DNA from: GCA-2746795 sp964643965
Lineage (GTDB): Bacteria > Chloroflexota > Anaerolineae > Promineifilales > Promineifilaceae
NCBI GenBank assembly: GCA_964643965.1
Contig: CAZXVH010000149.1
Location: forward strand, 1-10,398
Reading direction: 5' to 3'
Length of the DNA stretch: 10,398 bases
A program made the position numbers and the translations under genes. How positions within the stretch are numbered: position 1 is the stretch's first letter; the number at the start of each line of letters is the position of its first letter. Below the pieces are notes generated by a model. The model had not been told where the DNA came from, ran no database searches, and saw only the letters and a program-made list of their open reading frames with translations. Of the stretch, positions 1-6,691 are shown piece by piece.

Positions 1-2
1 GT

Positions 3-58
3 CCACTGTTCACTGTCCACTGTCCACTGTCCACTGTCCACTGTCCACTGTCCACCGT
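3..58. repeat. Tandem 7-bp repeat array (CCACTGT)8
   Basis: Eight consecutive 7-bp units run without interruption. Six are exactly CCACTGT; the second is TCACTGT and the last CCACCGT. The period of 7 is not a multiple of 3 and no gene spans the array, so it is intergenic. It resembles the heptameric STRR repeats known from filamentous cyanobacteria. The array probably continues past the left edge. Its unit is the reverse complement of ACAGTGG, which ends the array near 7191-7239. Confidence 0.95.
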
Positions 59-76
59 CACCAATGTTTAGCCACA

Positions 77-88
77 AGTCATATGACT
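77..88. other. 12-bp perfect palindrome AGTCATATGACT
   Basis: AGTCATATGACT reads the same on both strands and lies 99 bp before the permease start codon. It could be an operator for a dimeric regulator of the exporter genes. No convincing -35/-10 pair was found around it, and 12-bp palindromes do arise by chance. The rest of 59-187 holds no other recognisable signal apart from the ribosome binding site at 171-178. Confidence 0.35.
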
Positions 89-170
89 ATCGACCCCCCG
101 CCCAAATTTTCAAGATAGCACCTTCGGCACATGCGCAAAGCCCACAAAAACAGTAAAGTAAAAGGCATCA

Positions 171-178
171 AAGAAGGA
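171..178 (+). promoter_or_regulatory. Ribosome binding site deciding the permease start
   Basis: AAGAAGGA sits 9 nt before the ATG at 188. An in-frame ATG at 131 has no such site, and it would add 19 mostly basic and polar residues ahead of what looks like a normal FtsX-type N terminus. The start at 188 is therefore preferred. Confidence 0.75.
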
Positions 179-187
179 TGCCTTATT

Positions 188-2602
188 ATGTTAAAAACAA
201 GATGGCGCAAAGTCCTGCTAGACCTGCGCAACAACAAAGCTCGCACTATCCTCGTCATCGCCGCCATTGGCGTCGGTGTATTTGCCATTGGCTTGATAGC
301 CGTGGCCCAACACATTCTGCTCGGCCAACTGACCCATGACTATCTCTCCTCCAACCCGGCTTCAGCCATCCTCTACACCATGCCGCTCGATGACGAATTC
401 ATCAGCAGCGTAGCAAACATGCCCGAGGTGGCCCAGGCTGAAGGACGCTCAACACTGCGCGTTCGGGTGAAAGTGGGTGAAAATCAATGGCGCGATCTGA
501 TATTAACGGCCGTTCCCGACTACAACCACATCACCCTCGACAAAATTATCCCAGTTGCAGGCGCCACCGAACCCGCCAAAGGCCAACTCCTCATCGAAGA
601 TTACTCCCTCGATTTCCTAAACACGGCCATCGGCGACACCCTGCTCATCGAACTAGACGACGGCGCCCAAAAAGAGCTGCTCGTCGCCGGCGTCACCCAT
701 GACAGCCACGTCCCCAGCGCCGATATTGTCAATCGCGGCTTCGGCTACATCACCCCTGAAACCCTGGAAACCCTGGGCGGCAGCCGCCTCGCCACCGAAC
801 TGCGCTTCACCGTTGCCGAACATCCCGCCGACATCGACGACGACGCGGCCATCGCTCATATTCGCGCCGTCAGTCAGACCATCGAAGACAAAATAGAAAA
901 AAGTGGACGCACCGTTTACTTTACCAGTGTGCCAACCCCCGGCGAACATTGGGCGCAAGACATCATTAAAACATTACTGCTCCTCTTCACCGTTTTTGGC
1001 GTCCTCATCCTGTTCCTCTCCGGCTTTCTGGTGGTCAACACTATTTCGGCGCTGCTGGCTCAACAAGTCAATCAAATCGGCGTCATGAAACTGGTCGGCG
1101 GTAAAAGCCGTCAAATCATGGCGATGTATTTCCTCACAGTCACCCTCTATGGCCTCGTCGCCTTGCTCATCGCCATGCCCACCGCCATCTTGTTCGCCCA
1201 AATCCTCATCCGTGACTACGTGTCTGGCCTGCTCAACTTCCACGTGGTGGATGTGAGCGTACCCTGGACCATCATCGCCTTACAGGTGAGTGTGGCCCTG
1301 ATTATCCCGCTGCTGGCGGCGGCGTGGCCGGTGCTGCGCGGCACACGCATCACCACCCACGCCGCCCTCAACCACAATGGCGGGGGACAGGGTTACAATA
1401 ACAAGGGGCTGATGGAACGGTTCTTTAGCGGCATTCAGGAAAGTTTGTCACTCCCCCGGCCGTTAATCATCTCATTACGCAACACCGTCCGGCGCAAAGG
1501 GCGGTTGGCGCTTACCCTCATCACCCTCGTTCTGGGCACAGCCCTCTTCCTCTCCGTCCTCAGTGTGCGCGATTCCGTCCAAAGCACCCTGGATAACTTC
1601 CTGCGTTTCCATGAATACGACGTGCGCGTTGACTTCAGCCGCCCCTATCGCACCGCCCAGTTAGAACAATTGGCTCTGGCAGTCGATGGCGTGGTCGCCG
1701 TGGAAACCTGGTCGAGCGACGATGTGCGCCGCGTCCGCCCCGACGGCCGCGACAGCGAAACGATCAGCCTGGTGGCCGCCCCCGCTGACACCGCCTTGAT
1801 GAACCCGATAGTGGAAAACGGCCGTTGGCTCACCCCAGAAGATGAATATGCCCTCGTCGTCAACACCGATGTGTTAGACGAAGAACGAGACCTACAAGTG
1901 GGAGATGAGATAGTGCTGGATAGTAACGGCCGTGAAAATACCTGGACAATTGTGGGCGTCACCCGCAGCACCGCCGCTGGTCCCATCGTCTACGTCGATA
2001 GCCACGACTACAGCTACACCGCCCGCCGCATCGATCAGGCCGACAGCGTGCGCATCGTCAGCCAAAACCATGACAACGCCAGCCAGGAAGAGATGGCCAC
2101 CCGTCTCGCCAGCCACTTCACCGCCGCCGGACTGCGCGTAGACGCCACCCGCACCACCAACGCCATCCGCGCCCAAGCCGACACCCAGTTCAACATCGTC
2201 ATCGGTTTCCTCGTCATGATGGCCGTGCTGCTGGCCATCGTCGGCGGCCTGGGGTTAACTACCACCATGAGCATCAACGTGCTAGAGCGCATCCGCGAAA
2301 TCGGCGTCCTGCGCGCCATAGGCGCCTCTGATGGTTCCGTGCGCCTCATTGTCCTGGCAGAAGGCATCATCATTGGCTGGCTCAGTTTTGTGGCCGGCGG
2401 GCTGCTTAGTCTGCCATTTAGCCGCATCCTTAGCCAACAAGTGGGCATGGCATTGCTAGGCTCTCCTCTGGACTACACTTTTTCCATCAGCGGCTTAATC
2501 ATATGGTTCGCCATCGTCACCCTGTTGGCCACTGTGGCCAGCTTAGGCCCTGCCCGCAATGCCTCACGCCTCACCATTCGTGAAGTGTTAGCGTATGAGT
2601 AG
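188..2602 (+). CDS. FtsX/MacB-family ABC transporter permease, duplicated 8-TM form
   Basis: This 804-residue protein is the membrane subunit of an ABC exporter or mechanotransmission complex. The N terminus (LRNNKARTILVIAAIGVGV) is typical of the family. A first membrane helix (about 21-44) is followed by a large extracytoplasmic domain (about 45-258), then helices at about 260-289, 312-340 and 357-383. A second half follows: helix 438-460, extracytoplasmic domain about 461-665, and helices at about 668-692, 719-745 and 765-787. Each half carries the cytoplasmic coupling segment of FtsX proteins: QIGVMKLVGGKSRQI near 296-310 and REIGVLRAIGASDGSV near 703-718. The C terminus (SRLTIREVLAYE) is also typical. 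Fusing two FtsX modules in one chain makes it equivalent to a LolC/LolE-type pair, so one copy could work with two ATPase subunits. Its ATPase gene follows after 105 bp. The substrate cannot be read from sequence. Two AACGGCCGTT palindromes lie inside the gene (505, 1817). Confidence 0.93.
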   Translation: MLKTRWRKVLLDLRNNKARTILVIAAIGVGVFAIGLIAVAQHILLGQLTHDYLSSNPASAILYTMPLDDEFISSVANMPEVAQAEGRSTLRVRVKVGENQWRDLILTAVPDYNHITLDKIIPVAGATEPAKGQLLIEDYSLDFLNTAIGDTLLIELDDGAQKELLVAGVTHDSHVPSADIVNRGFGYITPETLETLGGSRLATELRFTVAEHPADIDDDAAIAHIRAVSQTIEDKIEKSGRTVYFTSVPTPGEHWAQDIIKTLLLLFTVFGVLILFLSGFLVVNTISALLAQQVNQIGVMKLVGGKSRQIMAMYFLTVTLYGLVALLIAMPTAILFAQILIRDYVSGLLNFHVVDVSVPWTIIALQVSVALIIPLLAAAWPVLRGTRITTHAALNHNGGGQGYNNKGLMERFFSGIQESLSLPRPLIISLRNTVRRKGRLALTLITLVLGTALFLSVLSVRDSVQSTLDNFLRFHEYDVRVDFSRPYRTAQLEQLALAVDGVVAVETWSSDDVRRVRPDGRDSETISLVAAPADTALMNPIVENGRWLTPEDEYALVVNTDVLDEERDLQVGDEIVLDSNGRENTWTIVGVTRSTAAGPIVYVDSHDYSYTARRIDQADSVRIVSQNHDNASQEEMATRLASHFTAAGLRVDATRTTNAIRAQADTQFNIVIGFLVMMAVLLAIVGGLGLTTTMSINVLERIREIGVLRAIGASDGSVRLIVLAEGIIIGWLSFVAGGLLSLPFSRILSQQVGMALLGSPLDYTFSISGLIIWFAIVTLLATVASLGPARNASRLTIREVLAYE

Positions 2603-2707
2603 GGTGTATTTTGAGCAGTGTCAGGCACGGGACAGTAGACCTCACCTTCCAAGGTAATGCTGCCCCGCGCCTTGCACGATCTAAACTTCTAAAAAATGAG
2701 GTAATAC

Positions 2708-3454
2708 ATGCTTAACCTGTTTAGTAAACAAACAAATAGCGCTATCGGCCAAAACGGTCATACGCCAACCCATCTCATCGACATTCATAATGTCGTCAAA
2801 ACATACCACACTCCGGCTGGCGATTTTCCAGCATTAGTGGGCATTGACCTGAAAGTAGACAAAGGCGAATTTGTCAGTGTTGTGGGTAAATCAGGCAGTG
2901 GCAAATCGACTCTCATCAACATGATCACCGGCATCGACCGCCCCACCTCTGGCAGCATCTACGTGGGCGACCAGGCCATCCATGGCTTGGGTGAAGGGTC
3001 AATGGCAGAATGGCGCGGTCGTAACGTCGGCGTCATCTTCCAATTCTTCCAACTGCTGCCCATGCTTTCCTGCGTGGAAAACATCATGCTGCCCATGGAT
3101 TTCCGCAATATGTACCCCCAAAAAGAACGCAAAGAACGAGCGCTCGATCTGCTCGATCAAGTGGAGATGGTAGACCACGCTTACAAACTGCCCTCAGAAG
3201 TTTCCGGCGGTCAGCAGCAGCGTGTGGCCATTGCCCGAGCCTTAGCCAACGACCCACCCATCCTCACGGCCGATGAGCCCACCGGCAACCTGGATTCCAA
3301 AACGGCCGATTCCATTTTCAAACTATTTGAACGGTTGATCGCCGACGGCAAAACCATTTTAATGGTGACGCACGATAGGGAATTAGCCAGCCGCGTCAAC
3401 CGCACTATCACCCTGGCTGATGGCAAAATTGTAGAGGAAATTAAGCACGAATAA
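2708..3454 (+). CDS. ABC transporter ATP-binding protein, MacB/LolD type
   Basis: This 248-residue cytoplasmic ATPase should power the preceding permease. All nucleotide-binding motifs are intact: Walker A GKSGSGKST (60-68), Q-loop at Gln112 in FQFFQLLP, signature SGGQQQR (166-172), Walker B ending in TADEP with catalytic Glu190, D-loop NLDS (194-197), and switch His222 in VTHD. The sequence TADEPTGNLD and the overall length are typical of the LolD/MacB/FtsE branch, which pairs with FtsX-like permeases. About 22 N-terminal residues precede the usual domain start. The start is supported by GAGGT at 2698-2702, 5 nt before the ATG. The 105-bp gap to the permease shows no convincing promoter or terminator, so the two genes probably share a transcript. 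Confidence 0.95.
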   Translation: MLNLFSKQTNSAIGQNGHTPTHLIDIHNVVKTYHTPAGDFPALVGIDLKVDKGEFVSVVGKSGSGKSTLINMITGIDRPTSGSIYVGDQAIHGLGEGSMAEWRGRNVGVIFQFFQLLPMLSCVENIMLPMDFRNMYPQKERKERALDLLDQVEMVDHAYKLPSEVSGGQQQRVAIARALANDPPILTADEPTGNLDSKTADSIFKLFERLIADGKTILMVTHDRELASRVNRTITLADGKIVEEIKHE

Positions 3455-3466
3455 GGTCTGCCTGGC

Positions 3467-3499
3467 CTGCCTCAAATCTGCTTGACCACTGCCTCAAAT
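3467..3499. repeat. 11-bp direct repeat straddling the adaptor promoter -35
   Basis: CTGCCTCAAAT occurs at 3467-3477 and again at 3489-3499, exactly 22 bp apart, about two helical turns. The first copy ends 4 bp before the predicted -35 hexamer and the second lies in the -35/-10 spacer. Paired direct repeats at this spacing can be sites for an activator or response regulator; that role is inferred from placement. Confidence 0.55.
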
Positions 3500-3510
3500 T
3501 CAGTTAATAT
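3482..3510 (+). promoter_or_regulatory. Predicted sigma70-type promoter for the two adaptor genes
   Basis: TTGACC (3482-3487) and TAATAT (3505-3510) are separated by exactly 17 bp, and each matches the sigma70 consensus at five of six positions. Transcription would start near 3517, giving a leader of about 77 nt before the ATG at 3594. The promoter lies between the ATPase gene and the first adaptor, so the adaptors can be expressed separately from the permease and ATPase. Confidence 0.6.
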
Positions 3511-3518
3511 CATTTTCC

Positions 3519-3533
3519 CCGACCGCCGGTCGG
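3519..3533. promoter_or_regulatory. TetR-family operator-like palindrome
   Basis: CCGACCG, one central C, then CGGTCGG forms a 15-bp perfect palindrome. It begins 8 bp after the predicted -10 box and so covers the transcription start. GACCG/CGGTC half-sites are common in TetR-family operators. Binding here would block initiation. No regulator gene lies in the window, so the match is to the operator style only. Confidence 0.5.
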
Positions 3534-3593
3534 TCTATGGTGAATCTAACATCACGGATAGCAAACAATGTTTTACCGAAATAGGAGTTTTGA

Positions 3594-4988
3594 ATGAATA
3601 TTAAACGAGTTGTCATCGGGATTCTCGTTGTCGTCGTTTTATTAGTAGCCGGCTACTTTGTCTACCAACAATTCCTGGCCCCTGAGCCAGAGACCGCCGA
3701 AACAGAAACGGCCGTTGTCGATCCCAATACCGTCAGTGTACAGACCAGCCTGGATCAGGTTTCAGCAGAAGGACAGGTTGTGCCTGTGGCAGATGCTATG
3801 CTTGCCTTCCCCTCGAGCGGACAGGTGCAAGCGATACTGGTAGCAGAAGGCGACCCGGTAGCCGCAGGCGCTCCCCTCCTGGTATTGGACACCACTGACC
3901 AAGAGATTGCCGTGGTGCAGGCAGAAGCGGCCGTGACACAAGCAGAGGCGAACCTGACGACGGCGCAAGCCGGCTTGATCGCCGCTGAAACCGGTCTGAA
4001 CGCCGCCGAAGTAGCCGTGCAAGCGGCAGAAGCCCAATTAGCGCTCATCGCAGCGCCTCCCTCAGCCGCCCAAATCGCTTTAAGTGAAGCCAATGTGGCC
4101 TCCGCAGCAGCCGGTATTCAGAGCGCGGCGGGCAATCGTGCAGCCGTGCTAGAAGGGGCGACTTCAGCTCAAATTGCCGCAGCAGAAGCCCAGGTGGCCG
4201 CCGCTCAAGCCCAATTTTTAGCAGCGCAAAAGCAGTATGAACCCATCGCTCAGGATACGGAGCTAGATCAAGAAGAGCGCACCCAGGCGCAAGCACAGTT
4301 GAATGCGGCGGCGGCCGGCGTCAGCGCCGCGCAAGCGGCGTTGGCAGAGCTGCAAGCCGGACCGCTCACATCACAACAGGTGGCCGCCAACAGCGGTGTG
4401 GCCGCCGCCACCAACCAGCGTGACGCTTCTCAGGCGCAGTTAGACCTGTTGAAATTAGGCGCTCGTGACGAACAAATTGCCGTGGCGGAAACGGCCGTTA
4501 CTGCCGCAGAAAGTCATGTGGTAGAAGCACAATTACAGATAGAGCAGGCGAAAACGGCCGTTACCCAGGCAGAAGCGGCCGTCGTTGAAGCAGAAGCCGG
4601 TTTAGCCAGCGCTCAAACCGCCCTGGAAAAACGCACCCTCACCGCCCCCTTTGCCGCCACTGTGGCCCATATCAGCATTAAAGAAGGAGAAGTCGTCTCC
4701 CCCGGCATACCGGTGATCACCCTGGCCGATTTTAGCGGCTGGCAGATAGAAACCACCGACCTGTCTGAAATCAGCGTTGTCACCCTGGAAACGGGCTTCA
4801 CCGCCGACGTGACCATCGACGCCTTTCCCGGCGAAACGCTGCCGGGCGTCATCACCGAAATCGCCTCTTCTTCCGATGTGGTGCGCGGCGACGTGACTTA
4901 CCAGGTGATTATCGCCCTGGACGATACTCAAGAGCTGCCGCTGCGCTGGGGCATGACCGCCTTTGTCACGGTGGATACCAGCCAATAG
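3594..4988 (+). CDS. HlyD/MacA-type membrane fusion (adaptor) protein, membrane-anchored
   Basis: This 464-residue protein is an extracytoplasmic adaptor of an ABC exporter. Residues 5-24 form one N-terminal membrane helix with no clear cleavage site, so it is probably anchored. A Glu/Pro/Thr-rich linker (29-45) leads to the first half of a biotinyl/lipoyl-like domain (about 57-101, GQVQAILVAEGDPVAAG). A long alanine/glutamine-rich stretch (about 104-346) follows, predicted to be a coiled-coil hairpin. The second lipoyl half (about 347-379, VSPGIPVITLADF) precedes a beta-barrel domain (about 382-464, ending RWGMTAFVTVDTSQ). AGGAG at 3583-3587 lies 6 nt before the ATG. It stands downstream of the ABC permease and ATPase genes, as in MacAB and Bacillus YknXYZ systems, and just before a paralogue. 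Three AACGGCCGTT palindromes fall in it (3707, 4490, 4553), each read as Thr-Ala-Val. Confidence 0.9.
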   Translation: MNIKRVVIGILVVVVLLVAGYFVYQQFLAPEPETAETETAVVDPNTVSVQTSLDQVSAEGQVVPVADAMLAFPSSGQVQAILVAEGDPVAAGAPLLVLDTTDQEIAVVQAEAAVTQAEANLTTAQAGLIAAETGLNAAEVAVQAAEAQLALIAAPPSAAQIALSEANVASAAAGIQSAAGNRAAVLEGATSAQIAAAEAQVAAAQAQFLAAQKQYEPIAQDTELDQEERTQAQAQLNAAAAGVSAAQAALAELQAGPLTSQQVAANSGVAAATNQRDASQAQLDLLKLGARDEQIAVAETAVTAAESHVVEAQLQIEQAKTAVTQAEAAVVEAEAGLASAQTALEKRTLTAPFAATVAHISIKEGEVVSPGIPVITLADFSGWQIETTDLSEISVVTLETGFTADVTIDAFPGETLPGVITEIASSSDVVRGDVTYQVIIALDDTQELPLRWGMTAFVTVDTSQ

Positions 4989-4995
4989 GAGTAAC

Positions 4996-5030
4996 GATTG
5001 TTGATTGACGATTTTCGATTGACGATTGAT
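4996..5030. repeat. Tandem 7-bp repeat array (GATTGAC-like) between the adaptor genes
   Basis: Five units with period 7 read GATTGTT, GATTGAC, GATTTTC, GATTGAC, GATTGAT. The array fills most of the 60-bp gap between the adaptors and ends 5 nt before the ribosome binding site (AAGGA, 5036-5040) of the second one. It is degenerate compared with the array at 3-58 and has a different unit, but the same period. Confidence 0.8.
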
Positions 5031-5048
5031 AAATGAAGGAATATTGAA

Positions 5049-6410
5049 ATGACTAAAAAACGATTATTTACCGGCGTGATTATTTTATTAACGGCCGTTT
5101 TCCTCATCTCAGCCCAAACCAGCGTCCAGGCGGCGCCGGCCGCGCAAGGTGGCCTGGTCAGCGCGGAAGGTCAGGTCGTGCCTTTGTTCGACGTGGCCCT
5201 CAGCTTCCAAACAGGCGGCGTTGTCGCCGAAATCCTGGTCAGTGAAGGCGATACCGTCTCTGTGGGCGACCCGCTCATTCGTCTGGAATCAGATCAAGTA
5301 GAGCTGGTCGTACAACAAGCCGAAGCGCGGCAGGCATCGGCCGAAGCCGCCTTGAGCCTGGTGCAAAACCAACTGGCCCTGGCTGAAGCGGCCGTCGCCA
5401 CCGCCCAAACTCAAGTTACCGCAGCCGAGGCCAATCTGGCCCTGGCCAAAGCTGGCCCTCGCCCCGAACAGATCGCCGCCGCCGAAAGCGCCGTGGCCGC
5501 CGCCCAGGCGGCCATCAACCAGGCTGCCGGTCAACGGGACACCGCCCTCAATGTGGGCACGGACGCTCAAATTAGCGCGGCAGAAGCCCAGGTAGCCGCC
5601 GCTATGGCTCAAACGCAGGCCATCCAAGATCAATACGATACCATCCTTGATACCTGCTTTGAGCTGCCCGATGGCAGCGAAGTCTGCCCGTTGTATGGCA
5701 CAGTGGAAGAAACGACCCGCGCCCAACTAGAAGCGGCGCAGCAGAATCAGGCTGCCGCTCAGGCGGGGCTGGATGCGCTCCTCGCCGGCCCCACCGCTGG
5801 ACAGCAGCAGGCAGCCCAAGGCGGCGTGGCGTTGGCTACAGCCGCCCGCAACATCGCCCAGGCGCAGCTAGATTTGCTCCTGGCTGGCGCTACGCCAGAG
5901 CAAATCGCCATCGCAGAAGTGGGCGTACGCCAGGCCCAAGTAGGCGTAGACATCGCTGAGACTGGCGTCACCCAGGCGCAGGCAGCCATCACCCAGGCGG
6001 AAGCTGGCGTCACCCAGGCGGCGGCAGGCGTCACTGCCGCCCAGGCCATGCTAAACCGCATGACGTTAAAATCCACTATTGACGGCGCTGTCTCTCGTCT
6101 GAACACCAACGTAGGCGAATTGGTAAGCCCCGGCATTCCGGTGGTCACAATGGCTGATTTCTCAAGCTGGCATGTGAAAACAACCGATCTGACTGAATTG
6201 GATGTAGCTTTTGTCTCTGAAGGCGACAGCGCCAGCGTCAGTTTTGACGCCATTCCCGGCGAAACTGTGGCTGGCGTGGTGACCAATGTGGCTCTGATCC
6301 CCGGGCTCTCTCGCGGCGATGTGGTCTATGAAGTAACCATCGATCTGGACGCCGCCCCTGATCTACCCTTACGCTGGGGCATGACGGCCGTTGTGGATAT
6401 TGAATCTTAA
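5049..6410 (+). CDS. HlyD/MacA-type adaptor protein with signal peptide and Cys pair
   Basis: This 453-residue protein is a paralogue of the preceding adaptor. The N terminus (KKRLFTGVIILLTAVFLIS, then VQA before APAA) fits a signal peptide cleaved near residue 28, so the mature protein may be soluble or held only through partners. The first lipoyl half is at about 38-82, the alanine-rich coiled-coil hairpin at about 85-338, the second lipoyl half at about 339-371 (VSPGIPVVTMADF), and the beta-barrel at about 373-453. Part of the hairpin holds CFELPDGSEVC, with Cys203 and Cys213; these are its only cysteines and the first adaptor has none. They could form a disulfide-closed loop outside the cell. 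The hairpin ends in heptad-like repeats (about 291-332). AAGGA at 5036-5040 lies 8 nt before the ATG. Co-transcription with the first adaptor is likely. An uncleaved membrane anchor is an alternative reading of the N terminus. Confidence 0.9.
   Translation: MTKKRLFTGVIILLTAVFLISAQTSVQAAPAAQGGLVSAEGQVVPLFDVALSFQTGGVVAEILVSEGDTVSVGDPLIRLESDQVELVVQQAEARQASAEAALSLVQNQLALAEAAVATAQTQVTAAEANLALAKAGPRPEQIAAAESAVAAAQAAINQAAGQRDTALNVGTDAQISAAEAQVAAAMAQTQAIQDQYDTILDTCFELPDGSEVCPLYGTVEETTRAQLEAAQQNQAAAQAGLDALLAGPTAGQQQAAQGGVALATAARNIAQAQLDLLLAGATPEQIAIAEVGVRQAQVGVDIAETGVTQAQAAITQAEAGVTQAAAGVTAAQAMLNRMTLKSTIDGAVSRLNTNVGELVSPGIPVVTMADFSSWHVKTTDLTELDVAFVSEGDSASVSFDAIPGETVAGVVTNVALIPGLSRGDVVYEVTIDLDAAPDLPLRWGMTAVVDIES
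5964..6047 (+). repeat. 21-bp in-frame tandem repeat in the second adaptor
   Basis: Four imperfect 21-bp units encode GVTQAQA, AITQAEA, GVTQAAA and GVTAAQA. Two more diverged units upstream (from 5919) encode VGVRQAQ and VGVDIAE. The 7-residue period is that of a coiled coil, so the repeat lengthens the hairpin by whole heptads. Close DNA similarity between units suggests fairly recent slippage or unequal exchange. Confidence 0.75.
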
Positions 6411-6419
6411 GGCACAGAC

Positions 6420-6590
6420 CACTTTAAACGTGATGAGATTGGAGTCACTCTCATTGCAGATTAAGAAATTAAATCGGTAATTTCTATGACTACAAGGATT
6501 GGGAAATAAAAGCGGATTCTAGACCTACGAATCCCTATCTTTCTGAATCCTTGTAGTCACCATCTATTACCGAAATAAATATTTAAAGTG
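6420..6590. other. Nested inverted repeats in an AT-rich gap (MITE-like or structured RNA)
   Basis: The gap 6411-6691 has no convincing gene. Four concentric inverted repeats share one centre: CACTTTAAA/TTTAAAGTG (6420-6428, 6582-6590), TCGGTAAT/ATTACCGA (6474-6481, 6566-6573), a perfect 14-bp pair TGACTACAAGGATT/AATCCTTGTAGTCA (6487-6500, 6546-6559), and GGATTC/GAATCC (6514-6519, 6529-6534). A side hairpin ATGAGA/TCTCAT lies at 6433-6438 and 6449-6454. The segment looks more AT-rich than its neighbours. It has no T-tract, so it is not a standard terminator. It could be a small non-autonomous mobile element or a folded RNA. No target-site duplication is clear. Confidence 0.6.
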
Positions 6591-6620
6591 CAAAGAGAGT
6601 AACCCCAATCTTTCGTGAAT

Positions 6621-6649
6621 TTGGAAACCTCGGGTGTAAAGAGTAAAAT
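6621..6649 (+). promoter_or_regulatory. Predicted promoter for the DUF1269 gene
   Basis: TTGGAA (6621-6626) and TAAAAT (6644-6649) are 17 bp apart, 42 bp upstream of the ATG at 6692. The -10 matches the sigma70 consensus at five of six positions and the -35 at four. The surroundings are AT-rich. It lies outside the nested inverted repeats. Confidence 0.45.
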
Positions 6650-6691
6650 AAATTTATCTATTTCAAACAGCGTTCTGCTAGGAGGAACATC

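Noticed and set aside
131..187. Upstream in-frame ATG for the permease
   Set aside because: No ribosome binding site precedes 131, whereas AAGAAGGA sits 9 nt before the ATG at 188, which also begins the typical FtsX-like N terminus.
2611..2639. Possible promoter TTGAGC, 17 bp, AGTAGA before the ATPase gene
   Set aside because: The -10 match is poor and the region is GC-rich; co-transcription with the permease is simpler.
3755..4093. Long antisense frames opposite the adaptor genes (also 5759-6286)
   Set aside because: Repetitive alanine-rich GC-rich codons leave the opposite strand open by default. The products are low-complexity Ala/Ser/Thr-rich sequences.
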